A stretch of 64,000 bases of DNA. It comes from Halomicrobium zhouii. Its GTDB lineage: Archaea > Halobacteriota > Halobacteria > Halobacteriales > Haloarculaceae. The stretch is taken from positions 558,001 to 622,000 of the forward strand of contig NZ_FOZK01000003.1 of assembly GCF_900114435.1 (NCBI RefSeq), given 5' to 3'. Shown here piece by piece: positions 41,386 through 51,444 of the stretch; position 1 is the first letter of the stretch; each line of letters begins with the position of its first letter. The position numbers and the translations under genes were made by a program. Under the pieces are notes generated by a model that saw only the letters and a list, made by a program, of their open reading frames with translations, made no database searches and had not been told where the DNA came from.

Positions 41386-42543
41386 TCAGACCATCCCCTT
41401 GCCGAGCAACTCGCGGGCGACGATGTTCTTCTGTATCTCGCTCGTCCCCTCGTAGATCTGGGTGATCTTGGCGTCGCGGTAGAGGCGTTCGACGTCGAAG
41501 TCGTCGACGTAGCCCGCGCCACCGTGGATCTGGAGGGCTTCGTCGGCGACGTCGACGGCGACCTGCGAGGCGAACTCCTTGGCCATCGAGGCGAGCATCG
41601 TCAGGTCGTCGTCCGAATAATCGACGCTCCAGGCGGACCTGTAGGTGAGCAGCCTGGCGGCCTCCGTCCGGGTGTGCATCTCCGCGAGTTTGTGCTGGAT
41701 GGCCTGGAACTCGCTGATGGACCGGCCGAACTGCTCGCGCTCCTGGGCGTACTCCAGCGCGCGCTCGGCGGCACCCTTCGCGATGCCGACGGCCTGGGCG
41801 GCGACGCCGGTCCGGGTCTCGTCGAAGAACTGCATCAACTGGAGGAAGCCGGCCCCCGGCGTGCCGATCAGGTTCTCCTCGGGCACGCGGACGCCGTCGA
41901 AGACGAGTTCGGCCGTGTCGGAGGCCCGGATCCCCATCTTGCCGGTGATCTTCTCGGCCTCGAAGCCGTCGCGATCCGACTCGACGACGATCTGTGAGAA
42001 GCCGTTGTACCGGCCCTCGGCGTCCGGGTCGGTCTGGCAGAGGACGACGAAGAAGTCGCCGACGGAGCCGTTCGTGATCCACATCTTGGATCCGTCGATC
42101 ACCCACTCGTCTCCCTCCTTCTCCGCGGCCGTCGACACCGAGGAGACGTCCGACCCGGCGTGGGGCTCGGAGATCGCGGCGCCCATGACGGCCTCGCCGG
42201 TCGCGACGGGTTCGAGGAAGCGTTCCTTCTGGTCCTCCGTCCCGAAGCCGATGATCGCGTCCGAGCCGAACGCCGCGGACTGGACGCACAGCCCGATGCC
42301 GGGGTCGACGGCAAACAGTTCCTCGGCGATTATCGCGTTGGTGAGCGTGTCGTAGCCGACGCCGCCGTACTCGACCGGGATGTTCGCGCCGGTCAGTCCG
42401 AGTTCAGCGGCCTGATCGACGATGTCTCGAGGATACGTCTCCCCCCGGTCGTGCTCCCGTGCGACGGGGGCGATCTCGTTCTCCGCGAAGCGGCGGACCT
42501 CCTCGCGCACCTGCCGTTGTTCGTCAGAGAGAGCGAACTCCAT
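41386..42543 (-). CDS. Acyl-CoA dehydrogenase
   Basis: 385 residues, full length. [45 protein letters not shown] and the C-terminal [19 protein letters not shown] with the probable catalytic glutamate are present. Divergent from the HAD/ECH fusion (42658), so the two may be co-induced for beta-oxidation. AT-rich TATA-like elements on both strands lie in the 114-base gap (ttttaatc and gaataaac around 42575-42595). Confidence 0.94.
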   Translation of the reverse strand: MEFALSDEQRQVREEVRRFAENEIAPVAREHDRGETYPRDIVDQAAELGLTGANIPVEYGGVGYDTLTNAIIAEELFAVDPGIGLCVQSAAFGSDAIIGFGTEDQKERFLEPVATGEAVMGAAISEPHAGSDVSSVSTAAEKEGDEWVIDGSKMWITNGSVGDFFVVLCQTDPDAEGRYNGFSQIVVESDRDGFEAEKITGKMGIRASDTAELVFDGVRVPEENLIGTPGAGFLQLMQFFDETRTGVAAQAVGIAKGAAERALEYAQEREQFGRSISEFQAIQHKLAEMHTRTEAARLLTYRSAWSVDYSDDDLTMLASMAKEFASQVAVDVADEALQIHGGAGYVDDFDVERLYRDAKITQIYEGTSEIQKNIVARELLGKGMV

Positions 42544-42657
42544 GTGGTCTTTGTTATCGATGCCCAGGCATAATGGTTTTTAATCTTGAATAAACTCGAT
42601 CGTTGTTGTTTCCCGAGAGAAACGTTGAAACGGCTCCCGGGAGTGGAAATCAGTGAC

Positions 42658-44628
42658 ATGGACTTCGAGGACATCGACACCGTCGCGGTACTCGGCGCCG
42701 GTAACATGGGACACGGCATCACCGAGGTGGCGGCGCTGGCCGGCTACGACGTCCGGATGCGCGACATCGAGGACGAGTTCGTCCAGGACGGCTACGACAG
42801 CATCGAGTGGTCCCTCGACAAACTGGCCGAGAAGGACCAGATCACCGAGGAGGAGGCCGAGGCGGCCCTCGACCGGGTGACGCCACTGGTCGACCTGGAA
42901 GAAGCTGTCGGCGACGCCGACGTCGTCGTCGAGGCCGTCCCCGAGAAGATGGAGATCAAGAAAGACGTCTACACCGACGTCGAGGAACACGCTCCCGACG
43001 AGGCCATCTTCGCGACCAACACTTCCAGTCTCTCTATCACCGAACTTTCGGAAGTCACAGAGCGCCCCGAGCAGTTCTGCGGCATGCACTTTTTCAACCC
43101 GCCGGTCCGGATGCAGCTCGTCGAGGTCATCTCCGGCGCCCACACGAGCGACGAGACGCTCGACGCCGTCGAGGAACTCGCCGAGGCGTTCGGCAAGACG
43201 CCGGTCCGCGTCCGCAAGGACTCGCCCGGCTTCATCGTCAACCGCATCGCCGTCCCGCAGATGAACGAGGCCGCGTGGCTCGTCTCCGAGGACGAGGCGA
43301 CGATCGCCGAGGTCGACGCGACGACGAAACACGACATGGGCCTGCCGATGGGCGCGTTCGAGCTCTCCGATTACGTCGGTCTCGACGTCTCCTTCGACGT
43401 TCTCGAGTACGTTAACGGCGAGCTGGGCCGCGCTTACGAGCCCTGTCCACTGCTCCGGGAGAAGGTCGAGGCAGAGGAGTTCGGCACGAAGAGCGGGAAA
43501 GGCTTCTACGACTACGACGGGGGCGAGGGCGTCCAGATCCCCCGCGACGAGGGCCGCGAAGACCTCCAGTCGCTGTTCGTCGCCGTGACCGCCAACGAGG
43601 TCGCGAAGCTGGTCGACGAGGACGTCGCCGACCCCGCAGAGATAGACGAGGCGGTCATGCTCGGCCTCGGCTGGCCGCAAGGACCCGCGAAGATGGCCGA
43701 CGAGCACGGCCTGGCTGACCTCGTCGAGACGCTCGATGAGTGGCACGAGCGACACGATCACCCGCGCTACGAGGCCGCCGACTACCTGCGCGAAGTCGCC
43801 GAGTCGGGCGGCTTCTACGGGACCGAGGAGTCCGGAGGCCGAGACCGCGAGTTCGAGACCATCACCGTCTCCGTCGAAGAACGCGTCGGACGGGTAGAGA
43901 TCGACCGTCCCCACCGGATGAACACCATCACGCTGGAGATGCTCGACGAGATCGACGCCGCGATAGACGAGTTCGAGGCCGACGAGGACGTCCGCGCGGT
44001 CCTCCTGACCGGCGCCGGCGACCGGGCCTTCTCGGCCGGGTTCGACGCCTCGACCGCTGCGGCCGGGAGCGGCATCGAGGCCCAGGAACTGTCCCGGAAG
44101 GGCCAGCAGACGTTCGGTCGGTTCGAGGAGTGCCCGAAGCCCGTCGTCGCGGCGATCGACGGCTACTGCCTCGGCGGCGGCATGGAACTCGCGACCGCCG
44201 CCGACATACGGATCGCGAGCGAGCGCGCGCAGTTCGGCCAGCCCGAGCACAACCTCGGCCTCTTGCCCGGCTGGGGTGGCACCCAGCGGCTCCGCGCCAT
44301 CGTCGGCGAGGGACGGGCCAAGGAGATCATCTTCACGGCGCGCCGGGACTACGACCCCGAGACGATGTACGACTACGACTTCGTCAACGAGGTCGTCGCG
44401 AACGACGAGTTCGAAGCCCGCGTCGCGGAGCTGACCAGCGACCTGGCCGCCGGCCCGCCGGTCGCCCAGAAGTTCACCAAGATGGCGATGCACGCCGGCC
44501 GGGACGACACCGACGCCGGGCTCGAAGTCGAGAACTTCGCCTTCGGTCATCTGTTCACCACCGACGACATGTGGGAGGGGATGGCCGCGTTCCAGGAGGA
44601 CCGCGAACCCGAGTTCGAAGGGAAGTGA
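42658..44628 (+). CDS. 3-hydroxyacyl-CoA dehydrogenase / enoyl-CoA hydratase fusion
   Basis: 656 residues doing steps two and three of beta-oxidation. N-terminal NAD-binding GAGNMGHGI, catalytic His in GMHFFNPPVR, and NRIAVPQMNEA form the dehydrogenase (about 1-385). The C-terminal crotonase domain (about 400-656) has AVLLTGAGDRAFSAGFD (oxyanion hole), AAIDGYCLGGGMELATA and the glutamate region QPEHNLGLLPGWGG. This dehydrogenase-hydratase order is the archaeal one, the reverse of bacterial FadB. ATG 42658 is chosen because MDFEDIDTVAVLG starts the domain. Confidence 0.95.
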   Translation: MDFEDIDTVAVLGAGNMGHGITEVAALAGYDVRMRDIEDEFVQDGYDSIEWSLDKLAEKDQITEEEAEAALDRVTPLVDLEEAVGDADVVVEAVPEKMEIKKDVYTDVEEHAPDEAIFATNTSSLSITELSEVTERPEQFCGMHFFNPPVRMQLVEVISGAHTSDETLDAVEELAEAFGKTPVRVRKDSPGFIVNRIAVPQMNEAAWLVSEDEATIAEVDATTKHDMGLPMGAFELSDYVGLDVSFDVLEYVNGELGRAYEPCPLLREKVEAEEFGTKSGKGFYDYDGGEGVQIPRDEGREDLQSLFVAVTANEVAKLVDEDVADPAEIDEAVMLGLGWPQGPAKMADEHGLADLVETLDEWHERHDHPRYEAADYLREVAESGGFYGTEESGGRDREFETITVSVEERVGRVEIDRPHRMNTITLEMLDEIDAAIDEFEADEDVRAVLLTGAGDRAFSAGFDASTAAAGSGIEAQELSRKGQQTFGRFEECPKPVVAAIDGYCLGGGMELATAADIRIASERAQFGQPEHNLGLLPGWGGTQRLRAIVGEGRAKEIIFTARRDYDPETMYDYDFVNEVVANDEFEARVAELTSDLAAGPPVAQKFTKMAMHAGRDDTDAGLEVENFAFGHLFTTDDMWEGMAAFQEDREPEFEGK

Positions 44629-44687
44629 GGCGAGCGTAGCGACCCGAGAACGCCGTCGTTAAGACCCGCCCTCGCACAGGTTGCGGT

Positions 44688-45101
44688 ATGGAGGCCACGC
44701 GACTCGCCCCGTCCGTCGGTATCGTCGCCTCGGCGCTCGTCCTCTTCGTGCTGACGATTCCGTACGCGCTCGTCGACGCCGGGAGCGCTGTCGCCACGTA
44801 CTACGCCAGCGGCGCCGTCAACCCACTCGTCGTCGGGCTGTTCGCACTCGTCGCCGTCATGGTCTTCGCCGCCGGCCGGCAGGGCCGGTCACCGCCCGAC
44901 CTGGTCGCCGGCGCAGCGCTGGTCCTCGGGCTGTTCATGTTCGTCATCTCGCTGCTGTGGGCCGTCACTCTCCCCGGGAACCCGCTCCTGGAGTTCTCGA
45001 TGTCCACGATACTCGAGTACCACCGGACAGCGCTCGTCCTGACGAGTCTGGGAGTGCCGGTGAGCGCTGTCTGGTACGCCCGCGCGCTACGGATTTTCTG
45101 A
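44688..45101 (+). CDS. Four-helix haloarchaeal membrane protein, unknown
   Basis: 137 residues with four transmembrane helices (about 8-29, 44-63, 73-96 and 108-130), short loops and almost no soluble part. I recognise no functional residue. It follows the beta-oxidation fusion by 59 bases on the same strand. A weak TATA-like gttaag lies about 28-33 bases upstream of the ATG. Confidence 0.7.
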   Translation: MEATRLAPSVGIVASALVLFVLTIPYALVDAGSAVATYYASGAVNPLVVGLFALVAVMVFAAGRQGRSPPDLVAGAALVLGLFMFVISLLWAVTLPGNPLLEFSMSTILEYHRTALVLTSLGVPVSAVWYARALRIF

Positions 45102-45865
45102 ATACGTCGATTCGTGATCAGTACAGTGTGTAGGGGTATCGTTTGGTAGGTTTCGAACTGGTGACGCGACTGGTAACGACAACACCTCGAAAGCCCTCGG
45201 CGCGCTCGACTCGTGCGAACCCGCTGTGCGCGCTCGTGCCTCGCGTGCTTGCGGGTTCGGACGTCGTCGACCGCACCTCGCCCTTTCAGTCCTCCAGGCA
45301 CAGCCTCGCTCGCGCGATAAAACGCGCTCGCGATTGGGACCACCAAACCTCCCCGGTCGCGCCTGGCGGCGCGACACGCTTCCTGCCCGCTCCGCACCCG
45401 CCCGGCCGGGAGCGAGTAGCCGAGCGAAAGCGAGGCTCTCGCGGCCATGGGAAGGGCAGGGCTGCGGTGCCTGGCTGACTGAAAGGGCGAGCGCCGCGAG
45501 GGCTTTCTGGGTGTTAGCGGTCTTGTTTCTTCCATCGAGATCGCGACGAACCACCCACTCAGTACACAGGTGTACGTTCCATCCTACGGCGGAACGGAGT
45601 CACGCAATAGAGAATCCCTAAAACGCCCGTTCAGGGCGGAGTTGAACCAGAGACCAGCGAGAGTCGCGTTCGCGACCGTCCAGCGCGGGAGGTGTGGCAT
45701 CGGTCCACACGAGTGAACGTTAGTTATTCTGTCTCCCTGTACTAAACAAACGGCCACAAACGCCGATAAACCGTACAAAACGTTCTGCACTCGTATCGAC
45801 CAATTCGAACAGAACCGAACGTCCGACCGGGTTTATCTCCCATCCTCGCTCACGAACCGAGTGCA
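45102..45865. other. Gene-free 764-bp stretch with a structured element
   Basis: No credible gene. 45181-45515 is a GC-rich block bounded by terminal inverted repeats and full of hairpins (listed separately). 45516-45865 is AT-richer: it contains a small hairpin (CGCCC 45624-45628 / GGGCG 45634-45638) and, at its end, the TATA box ttta near 45832 that serves the secreted-protein gene. Reading frames here overlap the inverted repeats and resemble no family. Confidence 0.75.
45181..45515. repeat. 335-bp element with nested inverted repeats
   Basis: The ends 45181-45199 (AACACCTCGAAAGCCCTCG) and 45497-45515 are inverted repeats, 17 of 19 matching. A second pair, 45277-45301 and 45467-45491, matches 23 of 25 (CTCGCCCTTTCAGTC, two mismatches, CCAGGCAC). 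The right arms of both pairs are contiguous, while on the left about 77 bases separate them. Inside are more hairpins: CGAACCCGC/GCGGGTTCG, GTCGCGCC/GGCGCGAC, and 45414-45440 with a GAAA loop and tandem G.A mismatches. It could be a structured RNA, a MITE-like element or a remnant. Confidence 0.75.
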
Positions 45866-46831
45866 ATGTTCGCCAACCGAACCCTGCTGACGATCGCGGT
45901 CGCGGCGGCGGTGCTCCTCGCGGGCACGGCGCCCGCGGCCGCCCAGACGAGTGGTACAGCCAGCCAGACGTTCACGGCGACCGTCGAGGTGACCGAGGAC
46001 GCGACCATCGTCACCGTCGAGGAGAACGGCTCCGCCGCGGCGGACGTGGACGTCCACGTCGACTCGGTCGGTGACGCGTCCTACAGCGGCGACGGCACGC
46101 ACACGACGGACGCGGACGGGCAGGTCGTGTTGGCCCACCCGGACGCGGAGACGACCGTCGAACTGACCGTCGAGTCCGACGACGCCCGCGCGAACGGGAC
46201 GGTCGTCCTGGACCCCGACCCGGCAGTCGAGGGCGAGGCGACCATCACGCTCTCGGCCACGTCGGCGGGTGAGGTCGCGAGCGAGGCCGGCGACGAGACC
46301 GAAACGAACGAGTCGAACGAGTCGGACGAGGCGACTGAATCGAACGAGTCTAGCACCGAGAGCGACGACGGCGACGACCGCCAGTCCAGCGGTGAGTCCG
46401 ACGACCGGTCCGCGGCAGAGAGCCAGGGCGGCTTCGGCGCCCAGATCTCCGCCTTCGTCGGCTCCATCGTCGACGCCAGCGCGTCCATCGGCCAGGACGT
46501 CTCGGCGTTCGCACAGGAGAACAACCCCGCGGCGAACGACGACCGACCGGGCGCGAACGCGTCCGCTGACGTCCGCGCGAACGCTTCGGCTGACGCCGGT
46601 GTAGACGCCGGCAACGCCTCGGCTGACGCTGGTGTGGACGCCGGTAACGCTTCGGCTGACGCCGGTGTGGACGCGAGCGCGAACGGTGACGCCGATGCCG
46701 ACGCCGACGCGGACGCCTCGGTCGAGTCGGACAGTACGGTCGACGCCAACACGACGAACGGGACCGTGAACGCCAGCGGCAACGTCAGCGCCTCCGGGAA
46801 CGCCGACGCCGGGCTGTTCGGTCTCCTGTAA
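45866..46831 (+). CDS. Secreted low-complexity repeat protein
   Basis: 321 residues. Signal peptide LLTIAVAAAVLLAGTAPAAAQ, then a beta-rich domain (about 30-135), an acidic Ser/Glu/Asn/Asp stretch (about 145-185), a hydrophobic patch (FGAQISAFVGSIVDA), and three 11-residue repeats NASADAGVDAG (residues 239-271; 33-bp DNA repeats at 46580, 46613 and 46646) followed by an Asp-Ala run. Many N-x-S/T sites suggest N-glycosylation. There is no anchor at the C-terminus (GLFGLL), so it is probably released or held by other surface proteins. A TATA box lies about 30 bases upstream. Confidence 0.8.
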   Translation: MFANRTLLTIAVAAAVLLAGTAPAAAQTSGTASQTFTATVEVTEDATIVTVEENGSAAADVDVHVDSVGDASYSGDGTHTTDADGQVVLAHPDAETTVELTVESDDARANGTVVLDPDPAVEGEATITLSATSAGEVASEAGDETETNESNESDEATESNESSTESDDGDDRQSSGESDDRSAAESQGGFGAQISAFVGSIVDASASIGQDVSAFAQENNPAANDDRPGANASADVRANASADAGVDAGNASADAGVDAGNASADAGVDASANGDADADADADASVESDSTVDANTTNGTVNASGNVSASGNADAGLFGLL

Positions 46832-46868
46832 GGAGTCACCTGTAGCCCGAAGTCCCCCTCTCGGTCTG

Positions 46869-46874
46869 TTTTTT
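46869..46874 (+). terminator. T-run after the secreted-protein gene
   Basis: Six T residues 38 bases past the stop, followed by a GC-rich hairpin (GCGAGC/GCTCGC). Archaeal polymerase terminates at T-runs, so this is a plausible transcript end. Confidence 0.5.
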
Positions 46875-47033
46875 CGACGCGAGCGACCGCGCTCGCGCTA
46901 CTCGGACGTGACCGAACTCGACGAGTGTCGCCGAACGGAACTGAGAGAGCGTCTGCTACGTGACTTCGACTCCGAGCGTGAGGTGAGGGGACGTGAGAAC
47001 GAGCGTTACCGCTCGGACGGAGGTGAACCCGAA

Positions 47034-49202
47034 CTACGCCAGCTCGCGCTCGAAGACGTCACGAAGTTCGGCGATTGCAGCCGCGTCGTAAGCCAGCGAT
47101 TCGCCGTTGACGGTCACGTCGAGCGTACCGGAGTCGTCGGCCTCGCCCAGGTCGTACACCGGCGCGACGCCGTCGAAGGCCTGCCGGACAGCCTGCGGAT
47201 CCGTCGTCTCGACGATCACGCGCCCGGCCTGTTCGCCGAACAGCAACTCGGCGGCGCTCCCTTTGTTCGGCGCGTCGATGGCGACGTCCGCGCCGGCGCC
47301 CTCGGTGACCATCTCCGCCAGTCCGACGGCGAGCCCGCCGTGGCTCAGGTCGTGGGTCGCCAGCGTGTTCGCCTCGTTCGCGACGTCGGCGATAGTGGCG
47401 ACGAGGCCGGCAGGGTCCGCGGGCAGTTCCGGGAAGCGATCCGTCCCGCCGAACTGGGCGAGGTACTCGGACCCACCGAGGCGGGGTTCGGCGTCGCCCT
47501 CGAGCGCGCGAGCGGCGACCAGCAGGAGCGTTCCCTCACCGGAGAGGCCCATCGGGGGTGCGTCGTACCCCTGCTTCGTCCCGGCGAGCGCGAGCGTCGG
47601 CGTCGGCGGGATGGGACCGGCGACGGAGTCGTTGTACAGCGAGACGTTACCACCCACGACAGGGACGTCGAGCGTCGAGCACATGTCCGCCAGGCCGTCG
47701 ACGATGTCCTTGAACGCGCCGTACACTTCCGGTTTCTCGGGGTTGCCGCCGTTGAGGCAGTCGACGGCGGCCAGCGGCTCGGCGCCCTTCGCGGCGACGT
47801 TCGTCGCGTTCTCCAGTGCGACGGCGCGGGCGCCCTCGTACGGCGCGGCGTCGGTCCAGTTAGGGTCGGCACCGGAGGAGAAGGCGAGCCCAGTGTTGGC
47901 CTCCCGAACCGCGAGCACGGCCGCATCGTCGCCCGGCAGCACCGACGTCCGGACCTGGACCTCATGGTCGTACTGTCGGTACACCCAGCGCTTGGAGGCG
48001 GTGTTGGGACTGCCGACGACGGCCTCGAACGCTTCCGTGAGGTCGACGTCCTCCGGCAGGTCGCGCTCCTGTTCCGCCGGTTCGACCATCGGGAGGTCGT
48101 TCATCGGGGCACCTTCACCGAGGAAGTGGGCGTCGACGTCGACGACCGTCTCGCCCTCGAACGTACACCGGTAGGTGCCGTCGGTGACCTCGCCGATGAC
48201 CGAACAGCCCAGGTCGAAGCGCTCGGCGACTTCGCGCACGCGGTCGACATTCTCCGGTTCGACCTCGTAACACATCCGCTCCTGGCTCTCGGCGAGCAGG
48301 TACTCCATGGCGTTCATGTTCGGCTCCCGTTCGTGGACGTTCGAGAGCTCGATATCGGCGCCGAGGCCGCCCTTGGCGACCATCTCGGAGCTCGCGCCGC
48401 CGAGGCCCGCGGCGCCGAGGTCACGGGCCGACTCGACCAGGTCCTCGTCGAGGAGCGCCTCGTTGGCCTCGACGAGGAGTTTCTCGGTGTAGGGGTCCCC
48501 GACCTGGACGGCCGGGCGGTCCTCCGTCTCTGCGTCTTCGGCGAGGTCCTCGCTGGCGAAGGACGCCCCGCCGAGGCCGTCACGCCCCGTCGAGTTGCCG
48601 ACGAGGACGAGCTTGTTGCCGGGCTCCTGGGCCTCGGCCGTGACCATGCGCTCGGGGTCGTCGATGAGACCGATGCAGGCCACGTTGACGAGGGGGTTCC
48701 CCTCGTAATCGTCGTGGAAGGCGGTGCTTCCCGTCACCGTCGGGACGCCGATGCAGTTGCCGTAGTGGCTGATCCCCTCGACGACGCCCTCCATGAGGTA
48801 GCGAGAGTGTTCACGGTCGAAGTCGCCGAAGTACAGCGAGTCCGCGAGCGCGATGGGGTAGGCGCCCATCGACAGCGTGTCGCGGACGATGCCGCCGACG
48901 CCCGTCGCTGCGCCGTCGAACGGGTCGACGTAGGAGGGGTGGTTGTGGCTCTCGACTCCCATCGTGATGTACGTCTCGCCGTCCCCGTCGCCGTGGTCCG
49001 GGAGGGCGACGACGGCGGCGTCGTCCCCGGGCCCGACGACGACCTGGTCGCCCTCGGAGTCGAAGGCCGAGAGCAGCGGCCGCGAGGACCGGTAGGCACA
49101 GTGCTCGCTCCAGAGGTTCTCGAAGAGAGCCGCCTCGGCGGGCGTCGGCTCCCGGCCGAGTTCGGCTACCACGAGGTCGTGGTCTGCGTCGGACAGGCTC
49201 AT
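47034..49202 (-). CDS. purL: Phosphoribosylformylglycinamidine synthase subunit PurL
   Basis: 722 residues, the small PurL of the PurLQS complex; converts FGAR to FGAM with [16 protein letters not shown] with the catalytic-site His, [32 protein letters not shown] in the active site, [16 protein letters not shown], and the second-half repeat [12 protein letters not shown] and [16 protein letters not shown] are all seen. Length is normal. purS and purQ are not in the window, and purF is 26 kb away. Confidence 0.96.
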   Translation of the reverse strand: MSLSDADHDLVVAELGREPTPAEAALFENLWSEHCAYRSSRPLLSAFDSEGDQVVVGPGDDAAVVALPDHGDGDGETYITMGVESHNHPSYVDPFDGAATGVGGIVRDTLSMGAYPIALADSLYFGDFDREHSRYLMEGVVEGISHYGNCIGVPTVTGSTAFHDDYEGNPLVNVACIGLIDDPERMVTAEAQEPGNKLVLVGNSTGRDGLGGASFASEDLAEDAETEDRPAVQVGDPYTEKLLVEANEALLDEDLVESARDLGAAGLGGASSEMVAKGGLGADIELSNVHEREPNMNAMEYLLAESQERMCYEVEPENVDRVREVAERFDLGCSVIGEVTDGTYRCTFEGETVVDVDAHFLGEGAPMNDLPMVEPAEQERDLPEDVDLTEAFEAVVGSPNTASKRWVYRQYDHEVQVRTSVLPGDDAAVLAVREANTGLAFSSGADPNWTDAAPYEGARAVALENATNVAAKGAEPLAAVDCLNGGNPEKPEVYGAFKDIVDGLADMCSTLDVPVVGGNVSLYNDSVAGPIPPTPTLALAGTKQGYDAPPMGLSGEGTLLLVAARALEGDAEPRLGGSEYLAQFGGTDRFPELPADPAGLVATIADVANEANTLATHDLSHGGLAVGLAEMVTEGAGADVAIDAPNKGSAAELLFGEQAGRVIVETTDPQAVRQAFDGVAPVYDLGEADDSGTLDVTVNGESLAYDAAAIAELRDVFERELA

Positions 49203-49442
49203 TACCTGCCCGTCGCCACCGGCCGGCTAAATCGCTTTCCATGCGGGGTTGTACCCGCTGCCCTCAGTGACGGAACGTCGCTCTGACGAGCGTGCCACGT
49301 GTCCTCGCTGGCTCCGCCCCGGGATCCGGAATCCCTGTCTGGGCACCCCACCGTTCCGCCCTGACCTGACGTCGTAAGAGAATGTTATCGCAGGGTAAGA
49401 AACAGTTAAACCGCAGTACGGCAAACCGATGGCAACGCTACG

Positions 49443-50246
49443 ATGTCGGACGTTCCCCGCCGCGATCCGGCTGCCCTCCTCGCAGACCCCCGCATCAACT
49501 CCGAACAGTTACGTCTCTACGACGACCCCGACGGCTGTCCGGTGCTCGTCGTGGGATGCGTCCACGACCATCCGGCGAGCACGTTCCGGGCCCGCGCACT
49601 CGTCGAATCACTCCGACCGGACGTCGTCGGCGTCGAACTGCCCCGCCTCGCACTCCCCCTGTTCGAACGCGTCGGTCGCGATGCGAACGGCGACGCTTCC
49701 ACCGGTGGCGAGATGAGCGCCGCCCTCGCCGCGGCGGCGAACACCGGCGCGGACCGAACCGGAATCGACACGCTCGGTCCGCGGTTCGCCAGGTCGCTCC
49801 TGTCCGAACTCCGCCGGGAATCGGCGTCGCTCGACACCCTCGAACGGGTTCTGGGCTCCGTTTCGGACGTCGCCGGTCACGCGCTCTCCTGTCGCCTCTC
49901 GGCCGCGCTGGGCCGGTTCGGGACGGCAGCTCCCGTCAACGACCGCGCGAACGAACACGACATCGGACGGGACGCGACGCCGTCGATGCAGGCCGAGGAC
50001 GAACACCGACAGCTCACGCGGAGTCTCTCTGTGCTGCGAGCGTTCGAACAACCTCTCGCCAACGACGTCGTCGACGCGGCCCGCGAGGAGACCATGGTCG
50101 CGAGCCTGGCCGACGTCCGCCAGCGGGGCAGCGTCGTCGCGGTCGTGGGGTTCGACCACCTCTCCGGGATGACGAAGCTACTCGACGCCCGGGGCTGGAC
50201 ACGATACGATCCGGACGCCGAATCGCTGGAGCGGTTCCTGCACTGA
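49443..50246 (+). CDS. TraB/PrgY-like domain protein without membrane part
   Basis: 267 residues. VVGCVHDHPASTFRARALV, RPDVVGVELPRLALPLF and the C-terminal AREETMVASLADV followed by VVAVVGFDHLSGM match the TraB-family pattern 'G-x-H..S, PD-v-vEL, RD..M, vvGagHl.Gi'. The usual transmembrane C-terminus is absent and the middle is variable, so this is a short soluble relative. TraB proteins may be peptidases or signal modulators; the role here is unknown. A TATA-like agttaaac lies about 32-38 bases before the ATG. Confidence 0.65.
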   Translation: MSDVPRRDPAALLADPRINSEQLRLYDDPDGCPVLVVGCVHDHPASTFRARALVESLRPDVVGVELPRLALPLFERVGRDANGDASTGGEMSAALAAAANTGADRTGIDTLGPRFARSLLSELRRESASLDTLERVLGSVSDVAGHALSCRLSAALGRFGTAAPVNDRANEHDIGRDATPSMQAEDEHRQLTRSLSVLRAFEQPLANDVVDAAREETMVASLADVRQRGSVVAVVGFDHLSGMTKLLDARGWTRYDPDAESLERFLH

Positions 50247-50374
50247 CCTCTCGTCTCCGAACCGCCCGTGACGACGGCCAGACGACGACGGCCGGACGAC
50301 GACGGCCCGATCCCGTCGCAGTGTGTGAGAAACGACTGCATAACTCAAGTACTTCCATCTCCTAGCCGCAGGTG

Positions 50375-50554
50375 ATGACCTCAAACGACGACGCCCCCAG
50401 CGGACCCGGGGCCCCAGTCCGTCAGTCGGAGAGCGGCGACAGCTACGTCGCCTACGAGACCGAGGACGGCGCCTTCGTCATCCGCGACGAGTCCCAGCCC
50501 GAGGCGTGGATCCGCTCGGACACGGTGGTGGGCCTCTCCGCGGACGGCGCGTGA
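50375..50554 (+). CDS. Small acidic protein (DUF7331-like)
   Basis: 59 residues, polar N-terminus then a compact core (SYVAYETEDGAFVIRDES, AWIRSDTVV). I believe it is the haloarchaeal DUF7331 family, of unknown function. GTG at 50372 directly precedes the ATG. A TATA-like cataactcaag about 30 bases upstream fits a leaderless start. Confidence 0.6.
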   Translation: MTSNDDAPSGPGAPVRQSESGDSYVAYETEDGAFVIRDESQPEAWIRSDTVVGLSADGA

Positions 50555-50757
50555 CGGGCCGGGCGTTCCTGCCCGCTCACGACGCAGTAAGGCCCTTTCT
50601 TCCGCTGGTTTCGACGTTGTTACTGGCGATCTAGTTGCGAGTGCCCGATCACCAGCCCAGTAATCTCGGTTTCGCCCGATAGCAGCCGTCTTAGAGGCAT
50701 CTGACGGGCGTATCGCGGACCGGGGCGTTTTTCATACTACGTCGCCAACCCACGGGC

Positions 50758-51444
50758 GTGCTATCGGTCGAGCTTCACGCCCACTCCGCGCTGTCGTACG
50801 ACGGCCGCGACCCGGTCGAACTCCTGCTCGAACAGGCGGCGGCCGTCGGGCTCGACGCGCTGGCGATCACCGACCACGACGAGATCGACGCGAGCCTCGA
50901 AGCGGCCGAACTGGCCCCGGAGTACGGGCTGGTCGGCATCCCGGGGATGGAGGTGACCAGTCGCGCCGGCCACGTGCTCGCGCTCGGCATCCACGAGGCG
51001 ATCCCTGCCGGTCTCCCGTTTCACGAGACGCTCGCCGCCATCCGCGACCAGGGCGGGATCGCCGTCGTTCCTCACCCGTTCCAGGAGTCCCGCAGCGGCG
51101 TCCTCGCGAACATCTCGAAGGAAGACCTCGCCGACGCGGACGCCATCGAGGTGTACAACTCCAGGTTACTGACCGGCCGGGCGAACCGCCAGGCTGCCCG
51201 GTACGCCCGCCGACGTAGCCTGCCGATGACCGCCGGCAGCGACGCCCACATCAGCGAGATGGTCGGCCAGGCCGTCACCCTGGTCGACGCCGAAGCGTCG
51301 TCGGCAGACGCGATTCTCGACGCGGTCGCCGACGGACAGACGACAGTGGAGGGAAAGCGGACGCCGTGGCGCATCAGCTTCCGGCAGGCGGCCGGCGGGG
51401 CGAAACGGCGCGCCAGAAACTGGCTCACGCAGTTCCTCGCATGA
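50758..51444 (+). CDS. PHP-domain metal-dependent phosphoesterase
   Basis: 228 residues. Metal ligands: ELHAHSALSYDG (two His), AITDHDEID (Asp-His), GMEVTSRAGH (Glu, His), VVPHPFQES (His) and TAGSDAHISEMVG (Asp-His). This is the PHP family that includes histidinol phosphatases and 3',5'-nucleotide phosphoesterases. The start is GTG at 50758, with a TATA-like tttttcatact 20-30 bases upstream. The stop overlaps the next start (ATGA), so it is cotranslated with the asparagine-synthase-like gene. Confidence 0.88.
   Translation: MLSVELHAHSALSYDGRDPVELLLEQAAAVGLDALAITDHDEIDASLEAAELAPEYGLVGIPGMEVTSRAGHVLALGIHEAIPAGLPFHETLAAIRDQGGIAVVPHPFQESRSGVLANISKEDLADADAIEVYNSRLLTGRANRQAARYARRRSLPMTAGSDAHISEMVGQAVTLVDAEASSADAILDAVADGQTTVEGKRTPWRISFRQAAGGAKRRARNWLTQFLA

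Noticed and set aside
42580-44550. 656-codon open frame on the minus strand
   Set aside because: It is the antisense shadow of the dehydrogenase/hydratase fusion.
45143-45621. Two overlapping plus-strand frames in the 45-kb element
   Set aside because: They cross the inverted repeats and encode Arg/Ala-rich sequence without a domain; I treat the region as non-coding.
45584-45790. 68-codon minus-strand frame
   Set aside because: No promoter, no family resemblance, and its sequence overlaps an AT-rich stretch and a small hairpin.
46908-49286. 792-codon open frame on the plus strand
   Set aside because: It is the antisense shadow of purL.
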